Assembly (NCBI RefSeq): GCF_024679245.1
Contig: NC_090174.1
Coordinates: 48,385,974-48,449,973, forward strand
Length of the DNA stretch: 64,000 nucleotides
From: Pseudorasbora parva
Lineage: Eukaryota > Chordata > Actinopteri > Cypriniformes > Gobionidae
Direction of reading: 5' to 3'
A model generated the notes under the pieces. The model searched no databases and was not told the DNA's origin. It worked only from the letters and a program-made list of their open reading frames with translations. This document shows, piece by piece, positions 11,571-24,807 of this stretch. The position numbers and the translations under genes are program-made. Position 1 is the first letter of the stretch; each line of letters begins with the position of its first letter.

Positions 11571-12130
11571 CAGCAGCCATATTACCCTGTAGCCCAAGAC
11601 TGGTTTCCCACTGAGGCTAAGCAGGGCTGAGCCTGGGCAGTACCTGGATGGGAGACCAACTGGGAAAACCAGGTAGCTACTGGTAGAGGTGTTAGTGAGG
11701 CCAGCAGGGGGCGCTCACCCTGTGGTCTGTGTGGGTCCTAACACCCCAGTATAGTGATGGGGAGACTATACTGACAAACAGCACCGTCCTTCGAAAGAGA
11801 CGTTAAACCGAGGTCCTGACTCTCTGTGGTCATTAAAAATCCCAGGATGTCTTTCGGAAAAAGAGTAGGGGTGTAACCCCGGCATCCTGGCCTAATTTGC
11901 CCATCTGTCCATCATGGCCTCCTAATAATCCCCATATCCTGATTGGCTTCATCACTCGGTCTCCTCTCCACCAATCAGTTGGTGTGTGGTAAGCGTTCTG
12001 GCGCAATATGGCTGCCGTCGCATCATCCAGGTGGATGCTGCACATTGGTGGTGGTTGAGGAGATTCCCCCCTTCAGTGTAAAGCGCTTTGAGTGCCTTGA
12101 AAAGTGCTATATAAATCGAACGCATTATTA
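11571..12130 (+). mobile_element. SINE3-like retroposon derived from 5S rRNA
   Basis: The 5' part aligns to 5S rRNA: ACCCTGTAGCCC, AGGCTAAGCAGGG at 11614-11626 (box A region), CCTGGGCAGTACCTGGATGG, TGGATGGGAGACC at 11645-11657 (box C) and GGGAAAACCAGG. The tail (AGTGTAAAGCGCTTTGAGTG, AAGTGCTATATAAATCGAA) is a LINE-type 3' end ending CATTATTA. Zebrafish SINE3 elements have this same architecture. Confidence 0.9.
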
Positions 12131-12312
12131 GCCGAAGCAGTAAATCCTGAGCAGTGTTTGAGTAAGAAAATGACACGTGTTATCAAGTCCATCTCCCTTG
12201 GTCTGGACTCCGGAGGGGGGCACAGGGATGTCCATGGGGTCCATGGCTAAGATCCCCATTCACGCTGTAAACCAATGCTGCCTCTCAGTTAACTGCTCGT
12301 TAACACAAGTAT

Positions 12313-12578
12313 CGAATCATCCAATCACATGGCAGCAACTTAATGTATTTAGGCTAGGCATGTGTTGAAGTTCAAACTGATCATCAGATTGGGGAAGAAA
12401 AGTGATTTAAGTGGCATGGTTTTTGATGCCTTACGGGTTGGTCTGAATATTTCAGAAAATACTGCTGATCTATGGGATTTACTGGAAAAGATAAAATATC
12501 CAGCGATAAAATATCCAGTGGCAGTTCTGTGTGCAAAAAAAAGCCTTTGCCAGAGGTCAGAGGAGAATTGGGCTTAAA
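12313..12578 (+). mobile_element. Truncated Tc1-like element, same subfamily as 404-1590
   Basis: The fragment shares CCAATCACATGGCAG, AATGTATTTAGG, GGGAAGAAAAGTGATTTAAG, GGTTGGTCTGAATATTTCA and CAGAGGTCAGAGGAGAATTG with the 404-1590 element. It corresponds to that element's 5' quarter only. It also carries a short local duplication of GATAAAATATCCAG (near 12490-12518). No inverted repeat remains. Confidence 0.82.
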
Positions 12579-12599
12579 AAACAAAAAAACTAATGAAGT

Positions 12600-14134
12600 C
12601 TACTTTACATCTACAACTAGCAAGAAGGAAAACTTATTTCAATGTAAAACTATCAAATGTGAACTGTCACAAAGGTAAGGTAAATAAGACTAAATTAGTC
12701 TCATTATGACATTTTTACAGTATTGTCTTAAAACTCCCCATAAAAAAATCTAAATGAAAAACAGCATGTGAAAAAAGTAATTCATAAAACAGTAGACGGA
12801 ATGTACCCAGATGACCTACTATTCCTGGTGAAATTGGAAGTGTGCATACAATATACACTTTTCTATCCCATGAGGCCCTGGGAGAAGAGTTGTGAATGGC
12901 AATCAAGCAATGCAACTGACGCTTGTAGGTCACATGACGAATGTAGTATGTCCATATTACTTTGATACTACACACATTCATACTATATAAAGACTTTTTT
13001 AGAGGTTGTGAAGTAATTACTTATATGAAAGAAGTACCTACTTTTTAGGTCACTTTAGATGCACCCTGAATGAAGCGACTGACCAATCAGAATCAATGAT
13101 TCTGGAGACAAGAGCTTTGTGACAGAATTTTTGAAAAAAACTGCTTAGAGTTTGAATTGTTTAAAAAGGTTTGTTGAATGGCTATCAACATATTAAATGT
13201 GACTTTTTTTCTTGTTATGCTTCTGTAAACTATTAAAAGAGAGAACGACTGTTAGAAGTGGCAAAATGTACAGTATGACGGCACCATCTGCATTCAACTG
13301 CATAAACCAATTGTATGTCTAGATAAAAATAAAGGCTGCACTCTGAATTGTAGAGGGCAGAACATGAGAAAAAGAAAGATTGAAAGAGAGTCCTTTGCTG
13401 CAGCGGACTCCTCAAATCCATTAACACAGCAGAGATAGAACATAAAGGATGACAGCAGCAGGGAGGCAGAGAGGAAAACCCCCAGGGATGTGATCAGACG
13501 CACATCTTTCAAGCTGACAAAAACTACACACGGAAAAAAGACAGCGTGCACTCTGAGATGTTTATAGACTGTTACAACTCTGGTTTCTCTAAACCAACAT
13601 GAGCTCACATACTTCAGAGCACATTTATCTAGGATATCACCCCTTATCCAGCACAAACACAGCATTGATTGAATAAAAAAAGTTTTTTAAAAAGAAAAAT
13701 TCAGCTCGAAGACTAGCATTTGGGAAAAAGAATGTAGGCATGGCTGACTTCAGGTGTATTGCCTGTATTCTCTGCAGGTCCCCTTACTTGTCTTCCAAGC
13801 AAGCGATGCGCTATTATGAGCTAATCTACAGCAGATCAATACGGCACACTACAAGCATGCTCAGCCTGACTAACACAATCACTTCTTACATGGGTTCTCT
13901 GCAGATACACAATGGATCTCTAAGGACATGCACTGTAGCGTACTTGCCGATTTCTGAGGAGAAACACTTTAACAAAGCATTTCAGCTGCTCTGCGACAAC
14001 ATGTTTTTGCATTAGTCTTTCAAACTGAGAAACACGAGCAGTCGAAATATATTTGAGGACTATGTTTCGGAATGTAACTTCCGAAGTCAAGATGTGCGAC
14101 TGAGACGAGGTGAAAGACTGAAAAACACTTATTT
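12600..14134. other. Unassigned intergenic sequence
   Basis: A minus-strand frame of 123 codons (13665-13294) is hydrophobic but shows no family resemblance, and I do not call it a gene. No repeat was recognised. Confidence 0.45.
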
Positions 14135-14281
14135 ACTCACCCTGCTGTTCTTTCTTCCGTAGAACATAAAAGTAGATATTTTAAAGAATGTTTGTGTCCA
14201 AACAACAAAGTAAATCGTGCACGTTTGGAATGACATGAGGGCGAATAAATGCTGACAGTAACCATTTTGGTTAAACTATCA
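14135..14281 (-). repeat. Fragment of TTAA fold-back MITE family
   Basis: TTACTCACCCTGCTGTTCTT, CCGTAGAACATAAAAG and GGAATGACATGAGGGCGAAT match the interior of the AGTTCACCC family. The ends are lost. Confidence 0.6.
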
Positions 14282-14790
14282 TTATGAAGCTTTGCTCCAC
14301 TATTTAATGACAAATTTTTTAAAATTTTTTTTAGAATGTCACTTTAGTGGTTTAGCAACTAACAACCAATTATAAACCATGCTGCATACCTCTTAAATAA
14401 TTGTGCATAAAAGTCTCACATACTGTGTATTTTTTCAGTTTTTGAAGGAAAATGTTGAACAGTGACTTCAAATATTGGAGTGACTGACAAGCAGTAATTA
14501 TACCAGGTTGCATGCTGTACTTGTCAAATCAATGTTGTTAACCTCATAAATATGCAACTAAGAATCTTAACCCAGGTTTTGCAGTATGAAGTCTCAAACC
14601 ATGACTACTCAAGACTAAAACCCAGGGTTAAGCATGAAGGACTGTTCATATCATGTTAATGACTTCAATTGTGAGAAATTCACAAATGCGTATTTAGTAG
14701 AAATATGTATTCAGTTACAAGCAGTGTTGGGGAAAGTTAGTTAGAGTTACAATATTGCAATACTTTTGCATTTTTTCGCACCTGAGTTTA

Positions 14791-14870
14791 AAAATAATAA
14801 CAATAATAACAAAATAAAAATTATATCTATATATATATAATTTTTATTTTATAATTATTGTTATTATTTT
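14791..14870. repeat. A/T hairpin (about 35-bp arms)
   Basis: AAAATAATAACAATAATAAC followed by AAAATAAAAATTATAT is mirrored by ATATAATTTTTATTTTATAA followed by TTATTGTTATTATTTT, with only a few mismatches. Confidence 0.8.
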
Positions 14871-14890
14871 GACATTTTTAATGAGCCTTA

Positions 14891-15020
<130 letters not shown>

Positions 15021-15264
15021 TATATAAATATAAGTTTAAGCCTGTACAGTAGAGGGCAAAGCACAAACAAACCTTTCAGAAAAATTGGATGCAGAAGAAG
15101 GTCAACACTCTTCAGTGAAAACAAATGTGGCATTTATCAAATCATTTTTGCTTATTGGTATGGCTAATTTGGATCATCAAGGGTAGGCAGCAAAGACTTT
15201 GTTAATAAAATGAGGTTAAATACATAAAGTATATTTCTGTAATTTCTCAACATGGGGACAGGAG

Positions 15265-15745
15265 TAGTTTGACAAGCCAGGCCTACATCACATACACATT
15301 GACAGGGCTCAATTCAAGGGGCAGGATATACGGGCGGGGTTGTCTTTCAAACTCCCTCTGCACACAATAGGATAGTGCTACAACCAACCAGAGCAACGAA
15401 GGTGAAGCGGAGCTAGCTAATAGATTACACTTTTGCAGTATCCGGTCGGCAAAACTCCAACAAAATCTTCCTTTAAGAATGACTTAAGTGCTGTTCTTTG
15501 TTTTTTTTTTCTCAAAGAAAAGCTGAACTCCAAGCCTCCAGAGTCGCTGTTCGCCAGCTTCTTTGTTTTCAAGAAGCATGCAGAACCGTGACTCTACCAT
15601 CATTATGTTAAGCCCGCTCACCAATTCAATAAATGATGTGATTGGCCTGACTTAAGTTGTTTTTCCAGCTTGCAAGCTCGTTGCTAGATGCCCTGGCTGC
15701 AAATTATATTTGTTGTCGCTAAGTTGCGTGTAGATTTCTAGGCTA
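15265..15745 (-). mobile_element. R1 copy B, degenerate
   Basis: The boundaries are TAGTTTGACAAGCCAGG and TAGATTTCTAGGCTA. The interior matches copies A and C: TGTCTTTCAAACTCCCTCTG, CCAGAGCAACG, CCGGTCGGCAAAACTCCAAC, TTATGTTAAGCCCGCTCACC. The flanks GGACAGGAG (left) and GGACAAGTA (right) look like a decayed 9-bp target duplication. Frameshifting and a poly-T expansion destroy the helicase frame. Confidence 0.82.
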
Positions 15746-15999
15746 GGACAAGTAGAGGTGTCAAGTAACTTGCACTATTTATTTGAAAAAAAAATAAACA
15801 TATATTTTGTTGGAAATGTAAAATTAATGCGTTACTTGGTACTTTAAAAAAAGTAATCTGATTACATACCTCAAGTTACTTGCAATGCCCCCAACACCGG
15901 TAACAAGAAAATTAATTTTTCACCCAACTACTTCAGTGTGTACATGATCATTTCACTTTTGTAATACAGTCAAGGTCAAAGCAAAGACATGGGTTTCTT

Positions 16000-17770
16000 A
16001 ATAAATTCTTGAAATCATTTTATTTTGCACCTCAAAACAAGAAGGGAATGAATATGTGGTACATTGGGAATGTAGACACAGCTGTAGTTTTACATTTTTT
16101 TTTGGTGTAAGCTCAGAGAAAACAAAATTGTTAATACAGTCATAATAATTGCACTTCATAAATCTAGACTGTAGCCAGCTTTTTGCCTCTGCCAGAAACA
16201 CCGCATCACCTCTCTCTCGAGTTTCTAAATTCAATTTACCGATGAAATTTGACTGACAAAAGAAATGCAAATTTAACGCCAGGGACCGCTGTGCCCATCC
16301 AATTTTTCTTTATTTTCCCCCTCTCTGTCCCACAAGGCATTAGTCTTCTCAGTAATCTAAGTGCAGTACATTCACAGGAAAGTCACAGTCGGAATAAATA
16401 TTTCAGTGTTGAGACAAAGCTTACGAACGGCCTCAACCTGGCTCGAAACCGCTAGCACAGAGCTGAGAAAACACTCGTCCCCTCTCCTTCCACCTCTGTT
16501 CGAGAGGCACCGCAATGATTGTTTTTATCGTTTCAAAAAGAGGAATGGTCAAGCGACACCTCTGATAGGTTAACTCCCCTCAGGTCTTCGTTTAATGGAG
16601 TCACTTGTACTTCTAAACTTCAAAGCCATGAGGGAAAAGTAATTTGATCCCTAACCAATCAAAGAACAAGATTTCCCACAACAGACAGCTCATTTTCACA
16701 ATTCCAAATCGGATTCATTTTGGCATGTCAGAATGTGTTTCTTTTCAAAAAGACCTGATCGGTCTAAACTTGTTAATGAGGGTGGTCTCATCATTTCGGA
16801 GCTTTCCAACAATCGATTCCTTTTATATCTGCTTATTTGAAGATTTGATTCCAGTGTAGGTAAATAAATGAGCGTTCTGTTGTTTAGCTCTCTGAGGTGT
16901 TTACACCGTGAGAACAGCAGAAACTTATACTGCAGCCAAAGGAGAATAAAATCAAAATGAATGACCCTTAACGAAACATTAAAAAAACCTAAGCATTTTA
17001 CACTCTTACTCCCTTAGCAGCCAATGCATATTATATACTACAAATATATATAAAATAAAACAACAAAAATAGGTTCAAGTCTTCAAGTTCTTTAAATACA
17101 TTATATTCAAACGTCTAATTTCCAACCTCCCAAGTCTTTCACACATTTTTACACCCCAAGCAGTGCAATTTCTATTAAAATGTATCCATTATACCGTCAC
17201 CTACATAAGCACTGATCTAGTTGCCTTTTTGGTCTTTGAAATGTTGTAATGTGCGAATACCATTACCTCTTACAGTGTTTTGTCAGCACAGGTTCAACCG
17301 TATCTTTTATAGACAAGCGTCGTGCTAAAAGACCATCATTCTTCATCACATTAATCCAATCGGTTACTTGCAATGTGGGGAGGAGAAGAGGCCAAATTTA
17401 CTTCATTTAAACCTTTGACTCTCACCAAAAAAACTATTAGTCTGATAAAGTAATTCACAAAGAAAAAAAGATAAGCAATTGGAAAACAACCCAAAAAATC
17501 CCTCTTGGTAAAAAAGAGAGGAAAGAAAAGAATCACAGAATCCACATTTAGGAACATTCCAATTCCCAGCCAGCAATTCTCTCTCAGCTCTGAGCTGAGA
17601 GGCACCGATTGGCTTTCCAGCATTCACCCAACCATGTTTTGATCCAGATCTCCCCAGTCTGCTTTGAGCAGGATCACGAAACTCCACTGCAAATCTAGGC
17701 AATGGCAACAACTGCAGTTTGTGATTAAAGATTTTCCAGTCGCTCTTTATATTGGTCAGCCCGGCTCTTC
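16000..17770 (-). other. fam222a: Probable fam222a 3' UTR
   Basis: This 1.77-kb stretch follows the TAA stop and is free of the dispersed repeats that crowd the flanks; the next one starts at 15745. It is A/T-rich on the minus strand and has no long credible frame. Minus-strand AATAAA hexamers occur at 16314-16309 and 16024-16019. The second sits just before the boundary with repeat-rich DNA and is the likelier end. The extent is inferred, not shown. Confidence 0.5.
16019..16024 (-). terminator. Candidate fam222a poly(A) signal AATAAA
   Basis: The plus strand reads TTTATT, so the minus strand has canonical AATAAA about 1.75 kb after the stop codon. It is followed by A/T-rich sequence and a T-rich/GT stretch further down. 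An alternative proximal AATAAA is at 16314-16309. Confidence 0.4.
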
Positions 17771-19255
<1,485 letters not shown>

Positions 19256-21035
19256 TCAAGACTATAAAAGACTTGGAACATGACAAGTTTAGATTATATG
19301 GTAATGAGAGCAGAGCTGCTAAAGTAGCAGCCTGGAGATTCTTCTAAATGTGTCTTTTGCACTCTATAATACTCTAATCCCAATCCATTTTAGTAGAGAC
19401 AAGTGTGCCAAGCTTCCAGTAAAGACCTCCATCCCTGGTTGAAGGTTACACAGTTGTTGCCTTCAGGTGTGTAACAACTTTTGGCATCACCCTAAATGAC
19501 CTGCTCCTCTTAGTGGCTCACATTACAACAGCAGTTCTGCCTTTTTCCACAACAAAGAAGCCCTTCATCGACTTATATGCATGAATTGTATGTTCTCACC
19601 TACACATTTAGTATTTGCCATTGACCTTGTGTGTACATTCTTCATTGCAATCTTCATTGCTAAGAAAATGTCAGCGAAGAACAAAAAATGCTATTGTACA
19701 AAGCGCAGATAGATTAATCACAAATTATGTGAATACTGAATGTTTCAAATTCAGCCTCTCTATAGAAACTATATTTAATTCCTCATCCAGTTCTCTCTCT
19801 TCCTCTCTCTCCCTCTCACTCTATATTCCAGTAGAGGTTTATCCCTGGATAAATAGCTCTTTTTTAACTCGAAATCAGGCACCTAAGGCATTATTAAACC
19901 AGTGCTTTGTGAAATTAATTTGGCCTTTCTATTGTTCAAAATTGGGTTACCCTTGGAGACGGAAAGGAGAGCGAGCAGGAAGTAAGGAGGATAAAAGACT
20001 TGTTTAATTGCACTGACACATTTGAGATTTATAAGTAGCACCAGTAGGTCTTAGCCTTGGCCAGGCCAATTTCTCAATTATTCAATCAGACCATCTCCAA
20101 ATGAAGAGACAGACCTACATTACCCCTCCCACGAACCACCGAAAAACTATACCCCATGGGAATACGTAACCGGGTTTTTTTCCCTTCTTCAGCCTGTACA
20201 GAGAAACTGTGAGACAAAATGTACTGCACAATCATTGTCATAAAACATGATTGAGATATCCATTAAAAGCTGTGCTGCAAAACTCACTGACTCACTCCTA
20301 TTAAAACACAAAGACTCACATGTTAGGCTGGGCAGGAAACGATAAAAACCCCAATAAGCCTTAATGTCTAATAGTACTCAGAGAGCAAGACATGGTGTCC
20401 TTGTAGTTGGACTCTGTTTTGGCTTGATCAGGGTTTTTAATCAGGCGTTTTCAGAAAAACCTGGGGCTTTTGGGATTCTAAGAAGAAAAAAAAAAAAGAG
20501 TTGGGGAAACAACGAGAAAAAGCTGCGAGAGGCAGTGCAGAGGATGAGCGGAGGTGAAGGGCCGTGGTGAGATTGGATTTAAACGACATTATTCAGGCAA
20601 TTTCATGGCTACTTAGTTCAGTGCTACAAAAAGGCAGAGCGGGAGCAGGCAAAGCACTCAATTTACAAGTGATAAATCAACTGCCACAAATGACTACCAA
20701 CCCTCTCAAAAATTATATTTTTTTTAAGAAAAGTGTGCACATTTATTGGTTGTTTTTATCCTTCTGACTGAAATTAAACAGCCACAAATGGCAGCGTCAG
20801 CAAATGCCAGAGTGTTTTTTCCAGAACTCTAGGGATACAGCTGTGTGGAAGTTGTCACATTTCTGATTGTCACCCTTTAAACATCCTTTACTCTCTGGCT
20901 TCCATTAAGCTGGCACAAGTCAATCACTCAAGAAGCTAAATCTACACCATCCATGTGCTCTTACTAAGTCCTTAAAATCTAATAGCACATGGTAAGAGTA
21001 ATTCCCAAGTGATGAAGGCATATTTAGGCAGCGTA

Positions 21036-21146
<111 letters not shown>

Positions 21147-22214
21147 TTTAAAATTATAATCATATAATTGTATAACATATTTAAATTACACTGTTAAATT
21201 AATACAGTATAAGGCACTATACAATATTGTATAATAATTTATCTTAATTGAACAGTTTGAACCATAAAAATAATACATGGAATAATTATGTCAAAATACT
21301 ACATTTCAAATAAACATTTTCTTTAGCTGCTGCACAAACTTTTCTAGTGGATAGGACAAATCTGACCCGTTCCTCTACCCAAAAGAGTTTTATTTCATGT
21401 ATATTTATAGGATGTCTTGCTTGAGTGGCCTGCCTCAGACCACAGCATTTCAAATGGAATTGGAACCAAGACTCCAGAGAAGGCCAAAAAATGCAAATTT
21501 GCATCTGTTTGTGCTGAAGCTGTTGTTGTTGTTGATATACATGCCTTTGTGGCATCACCCTACTTATTTTGAGTTTTAGATCACAGACAAACACCCTGAT
21601 ATTTGCTCATTGACCGCAAAGACCTCCATAAATATTCACAATATTGCATGGCATTTCATACATAATTCATAAAAAATAAATAAAAAAAATACTTTATTAC
21701 TGCTTTTATATCAGAGTTACTGTCTGAACTGATCTGTATATTTTGTTTCATCTGTGACCATTTACTTAAGAATGAAAGTTAGGTCATGTTTTAGGCCGCA
21801 TCCAAACACACAACCTCAAACATTCACTGTCTCCGACTAGCTCTTCTGGGTCTAGGAAGTCTTTTTAAAGCATTCCTGAGGCTACAGAGGTCTGCCGAGT
21901 GTTTAAAGCGCGTATGTTAGCTGGCATCTTCTTGGGCAGCGGATGAAAGGATGCTCGTCTCTGCGCTGTCACAGTCTAATTGGAGGTGTTCTAAATGGGT
22001 CAGATGAAATGGGGGGCTGTCGAGCATCTGTCCAGCCCATGCAGGGCCGGCACAGGGGCCGACACTTTCAACCCCCTCGGTGACAGCAGCGCCACGGCGC
22101 TTTGATGTTTCCCCGACAGCCAGCACAGAAGGGTGGGTGGGGAGGGTTTGTGCATGTGTGTGTGTGTGATACAACTAGACTGACAGTTTCCTCACTTCAT
22201 TGGATCCAAAGAGA

Positions 22215-22490
22215 AAAAAAACTGTGGATTTCAAAGAGGCGTCGCTGGTCCGTATGCAAATAGATGAGCCAATTTTCTGATCTGCTTTACGTAAGGGGGG
22301 TTGGATCGGGTGACTATCTTTGATCATCACATGGTTTAATTAAGGAGCCATGCTTTGCCATGTCACTCTCCCTTAGCCTTCTATCTCTCTCCTCCCTTCA
22401 CTTCATCTCTCTTTGCGACGGGGCCAAAATGCGCTAATTATCATTTAAGTGCAGCTAATGCTGTTGCTGCCATGCATTTTTGTGACAGGT
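22215..22490. promoter_or_regulatory. Candidate conserved non-coding element in intron
   Basis: This non-repetitive segment has an octamer-like ATGCAAAT (near 22255), TTTAATTAAGG (near 22335), GCGCTAATTATCATTTAA (near 22432) and a pyrimidine-rich stretch. The composition is typical of developmental enhancers. Conservation is not tested. Confidence 0.25.
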
Positions 22491-23015
22491 CCATATTTTC
22501 CATTCCTAAACTGCTCAGTTGACTCCTCTCGTACAATGGATAAAGCTGCTGTTGCCATCTTTCTCTCTGTGGCCCGCTCTTGTTTGTCAACAGTCAAAAG
22601 CCTCCAGCACCCGACCTGCCATCAAAGGGTTTCACACTTCACAGGCTACGGGGATTAGATGCCTTTCAGACCCATAGAGAGCTGCTCCAACCCACAAAGG
22701 CCTCTGGCCATAGCTGCAGCTATGAGCACAGCGGAGGAGAGAAAGAGAGGTTTGAGGTAGCCATCACTGATTTTCTCTGGTGATCCTTTCCTAAACGTTT
22801 CTAAATTATAATTCAACCCATGTCAAGGTTATAAATAAGAACAAAACTGTATACACTAGAACTGTACTAAAGGAACTGTTGTAAAGCAGCGTGGGTGATT
22901 CAAATCAAAAGACATACTAATCTTCTACTAAAGAAAACATCTGGTTCAACTAGCACATTTTCTAAAAACATTTTCCTCAGTGGAAATCACGGATGCTAGA
23001 ACTGCATGTGGTGAA

Positions 23016-23555
23016 CGTAGACTATAAAAAAATATGGACGTAGTGTCCATGACGTCACCCAAAGGATTCCGATAAGCTGTTCTGAAGCGTAAAGTAGAGA
23101 CGAGCTGGCCGTTGCCATCGCGTCATCGTGCATCACACCTGGATAATAGGAAATGGGCAAAGAGGCGGGATGTGGGCGGGGCTTATGTGACACAATGACT
23201 ATAGACGGTGGATAAATGGCTATCCACCTGTCACTCAAAGTAACCACACCCTTAATTATGGAGAAATTTAAGGCTTAATATAATGTAAACGAATAAGTTA
23301 TACAAAAATGTATCCTCCCCTCACAGCTGTCATGAAGGGCAAAATTCGCTGTATATACCAAAACCACAATTTGTACCAGTCTGTAAACTAGTTTTTTTTA
23401 CTGATGTAATGCTGGGCATTTTAACATGGGGCTCAATGAGATTTTGTCCCTTCTGGAGCCTGTCCCTAGTGGCCAGTCGAGGAATTGCAGTTTAAATTAC
23501 TTCCGTGTTGGCTTCAAGAGAGACCGCGGGAGGTTGCCGCTTGGTGGTGACATAG
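23016..23555 (+). repeat. R2 copy 1: dispersed repeat with CRE-like site
   Basis: It begins GTAGACTATAAAAAAATATG and ends GCCGCTTGGTGGTGACATAG. It shares ATGGACGTAG, GACGTCACCC, AGGATTCCGATAAGC, GGGCAAAATTCG-type and CCTGTCCCTAGTGGCCAG segments with the inverted copy at 32104-32636. TGACGTCA lies at about 23050. The superfamily is not assigned. Confidence 0.8.
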
Positions 23556-24620
23556 CAAAATTAAAATAAGGACCAAAATCATAATGTTATACTAAATATC
23601 AAATATAATGTTTACATTTTATATCTAAGTTTTTATTTAAAATTTTATTTGAAAGAGTTTAGCTACAACCTTAATCAAACACACCGACAACCAGCTAATT
23701 AAGGTCTTCAGGGTTGCTTGAAATAAATAAATAAATAAACGAGCTGAAGCAGGTTGGAGATAAACTTTGCATTGGGCCTCCAGGAGCATGGTTAAAGACC
23801 TAGGATATAAGTGATTTAAAATACAGTTTCATGGCCAGCTGAAATGATTTGTTTATATTTTCACTACATTTATCTAAATAAATCTCAATGCAATCACCAC
23901 TGACAGGCTATAGTCAGTTCTAAGAGATCAACTTCACATTTTGTTTATCATGATGAAACAGGCTTACAAGAAAGTACCAGATGGGCAAACGTTGAACTTT
24001 TAAACATGACTTGTTTGACTTGTTTTCTCACACTTCCCCCTGCCCAGATATTACACTAACATTATCTGTCACGTAGGCCATCCCCTGTGTGAGTGTGAGA
24101 TCTTTCATCAGCTCAGACCTGCGTGACTTATTGGTGCTCAATGTCTCTGATCACGCTTGCGAGCACAGCGCAGATGGCGTCCTGTGATAAACACAGACAA
24201 TCGCACCTAAACACACGCACCCACATGATAAACTCAACAACAGATCCACACAAGAGACGCGTTCGCGTCACAAATGCAAACAAAACATACTCCAGCAAAT
24301 AGGCAGACATGCAACCACACACGCCATCACACACACACCGGCTCAGTGGAGTGAAGCGTGTTGTGGTTGCTCCTGTTTGCAGTATGTGTGTGTGTATTGC
24401 GTATGCTAATGTGGGGCAGGAGTTCTAACAGGTGTCTGCATGGGCGACAGTCTGCAATGCCTCCTGGGCAAAATGCTTCACACTTGCTTCATCTCGACAT
24501 GCGACAGCCTTGTACGGATTAATTATTTCCCTTGAGGAAGGCAGCAATCCATTCCTTGCTAGCTCACAGAACAGGAGCTACCATGTGTGTGTTTGTTTGT
24601 ATGTGTGCACTCAATCCCAC

Positions 24621-24807
<187 letters not shown>

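Noticed and set aside
11571..11700. 5S rRNA gene
   Set aside because: It differs from 5S at many positions, continues into a LINE-type tail, and lacks a T-run terminator after 120 bp, so it is a 5S-derived SINE.
13294..13665. 123-codon hydrophobic minus-strand frame
   Set aside because: The hydrophobicity comes from A/T-rich codons. No family signal and no neighbouring exon.
19615..20007. 130-codon plus-strand frame
   Set aside because: It contains a Ser/Leu run from a CT-rich tract. No domain, and it lies antisense within the fam222a intron.
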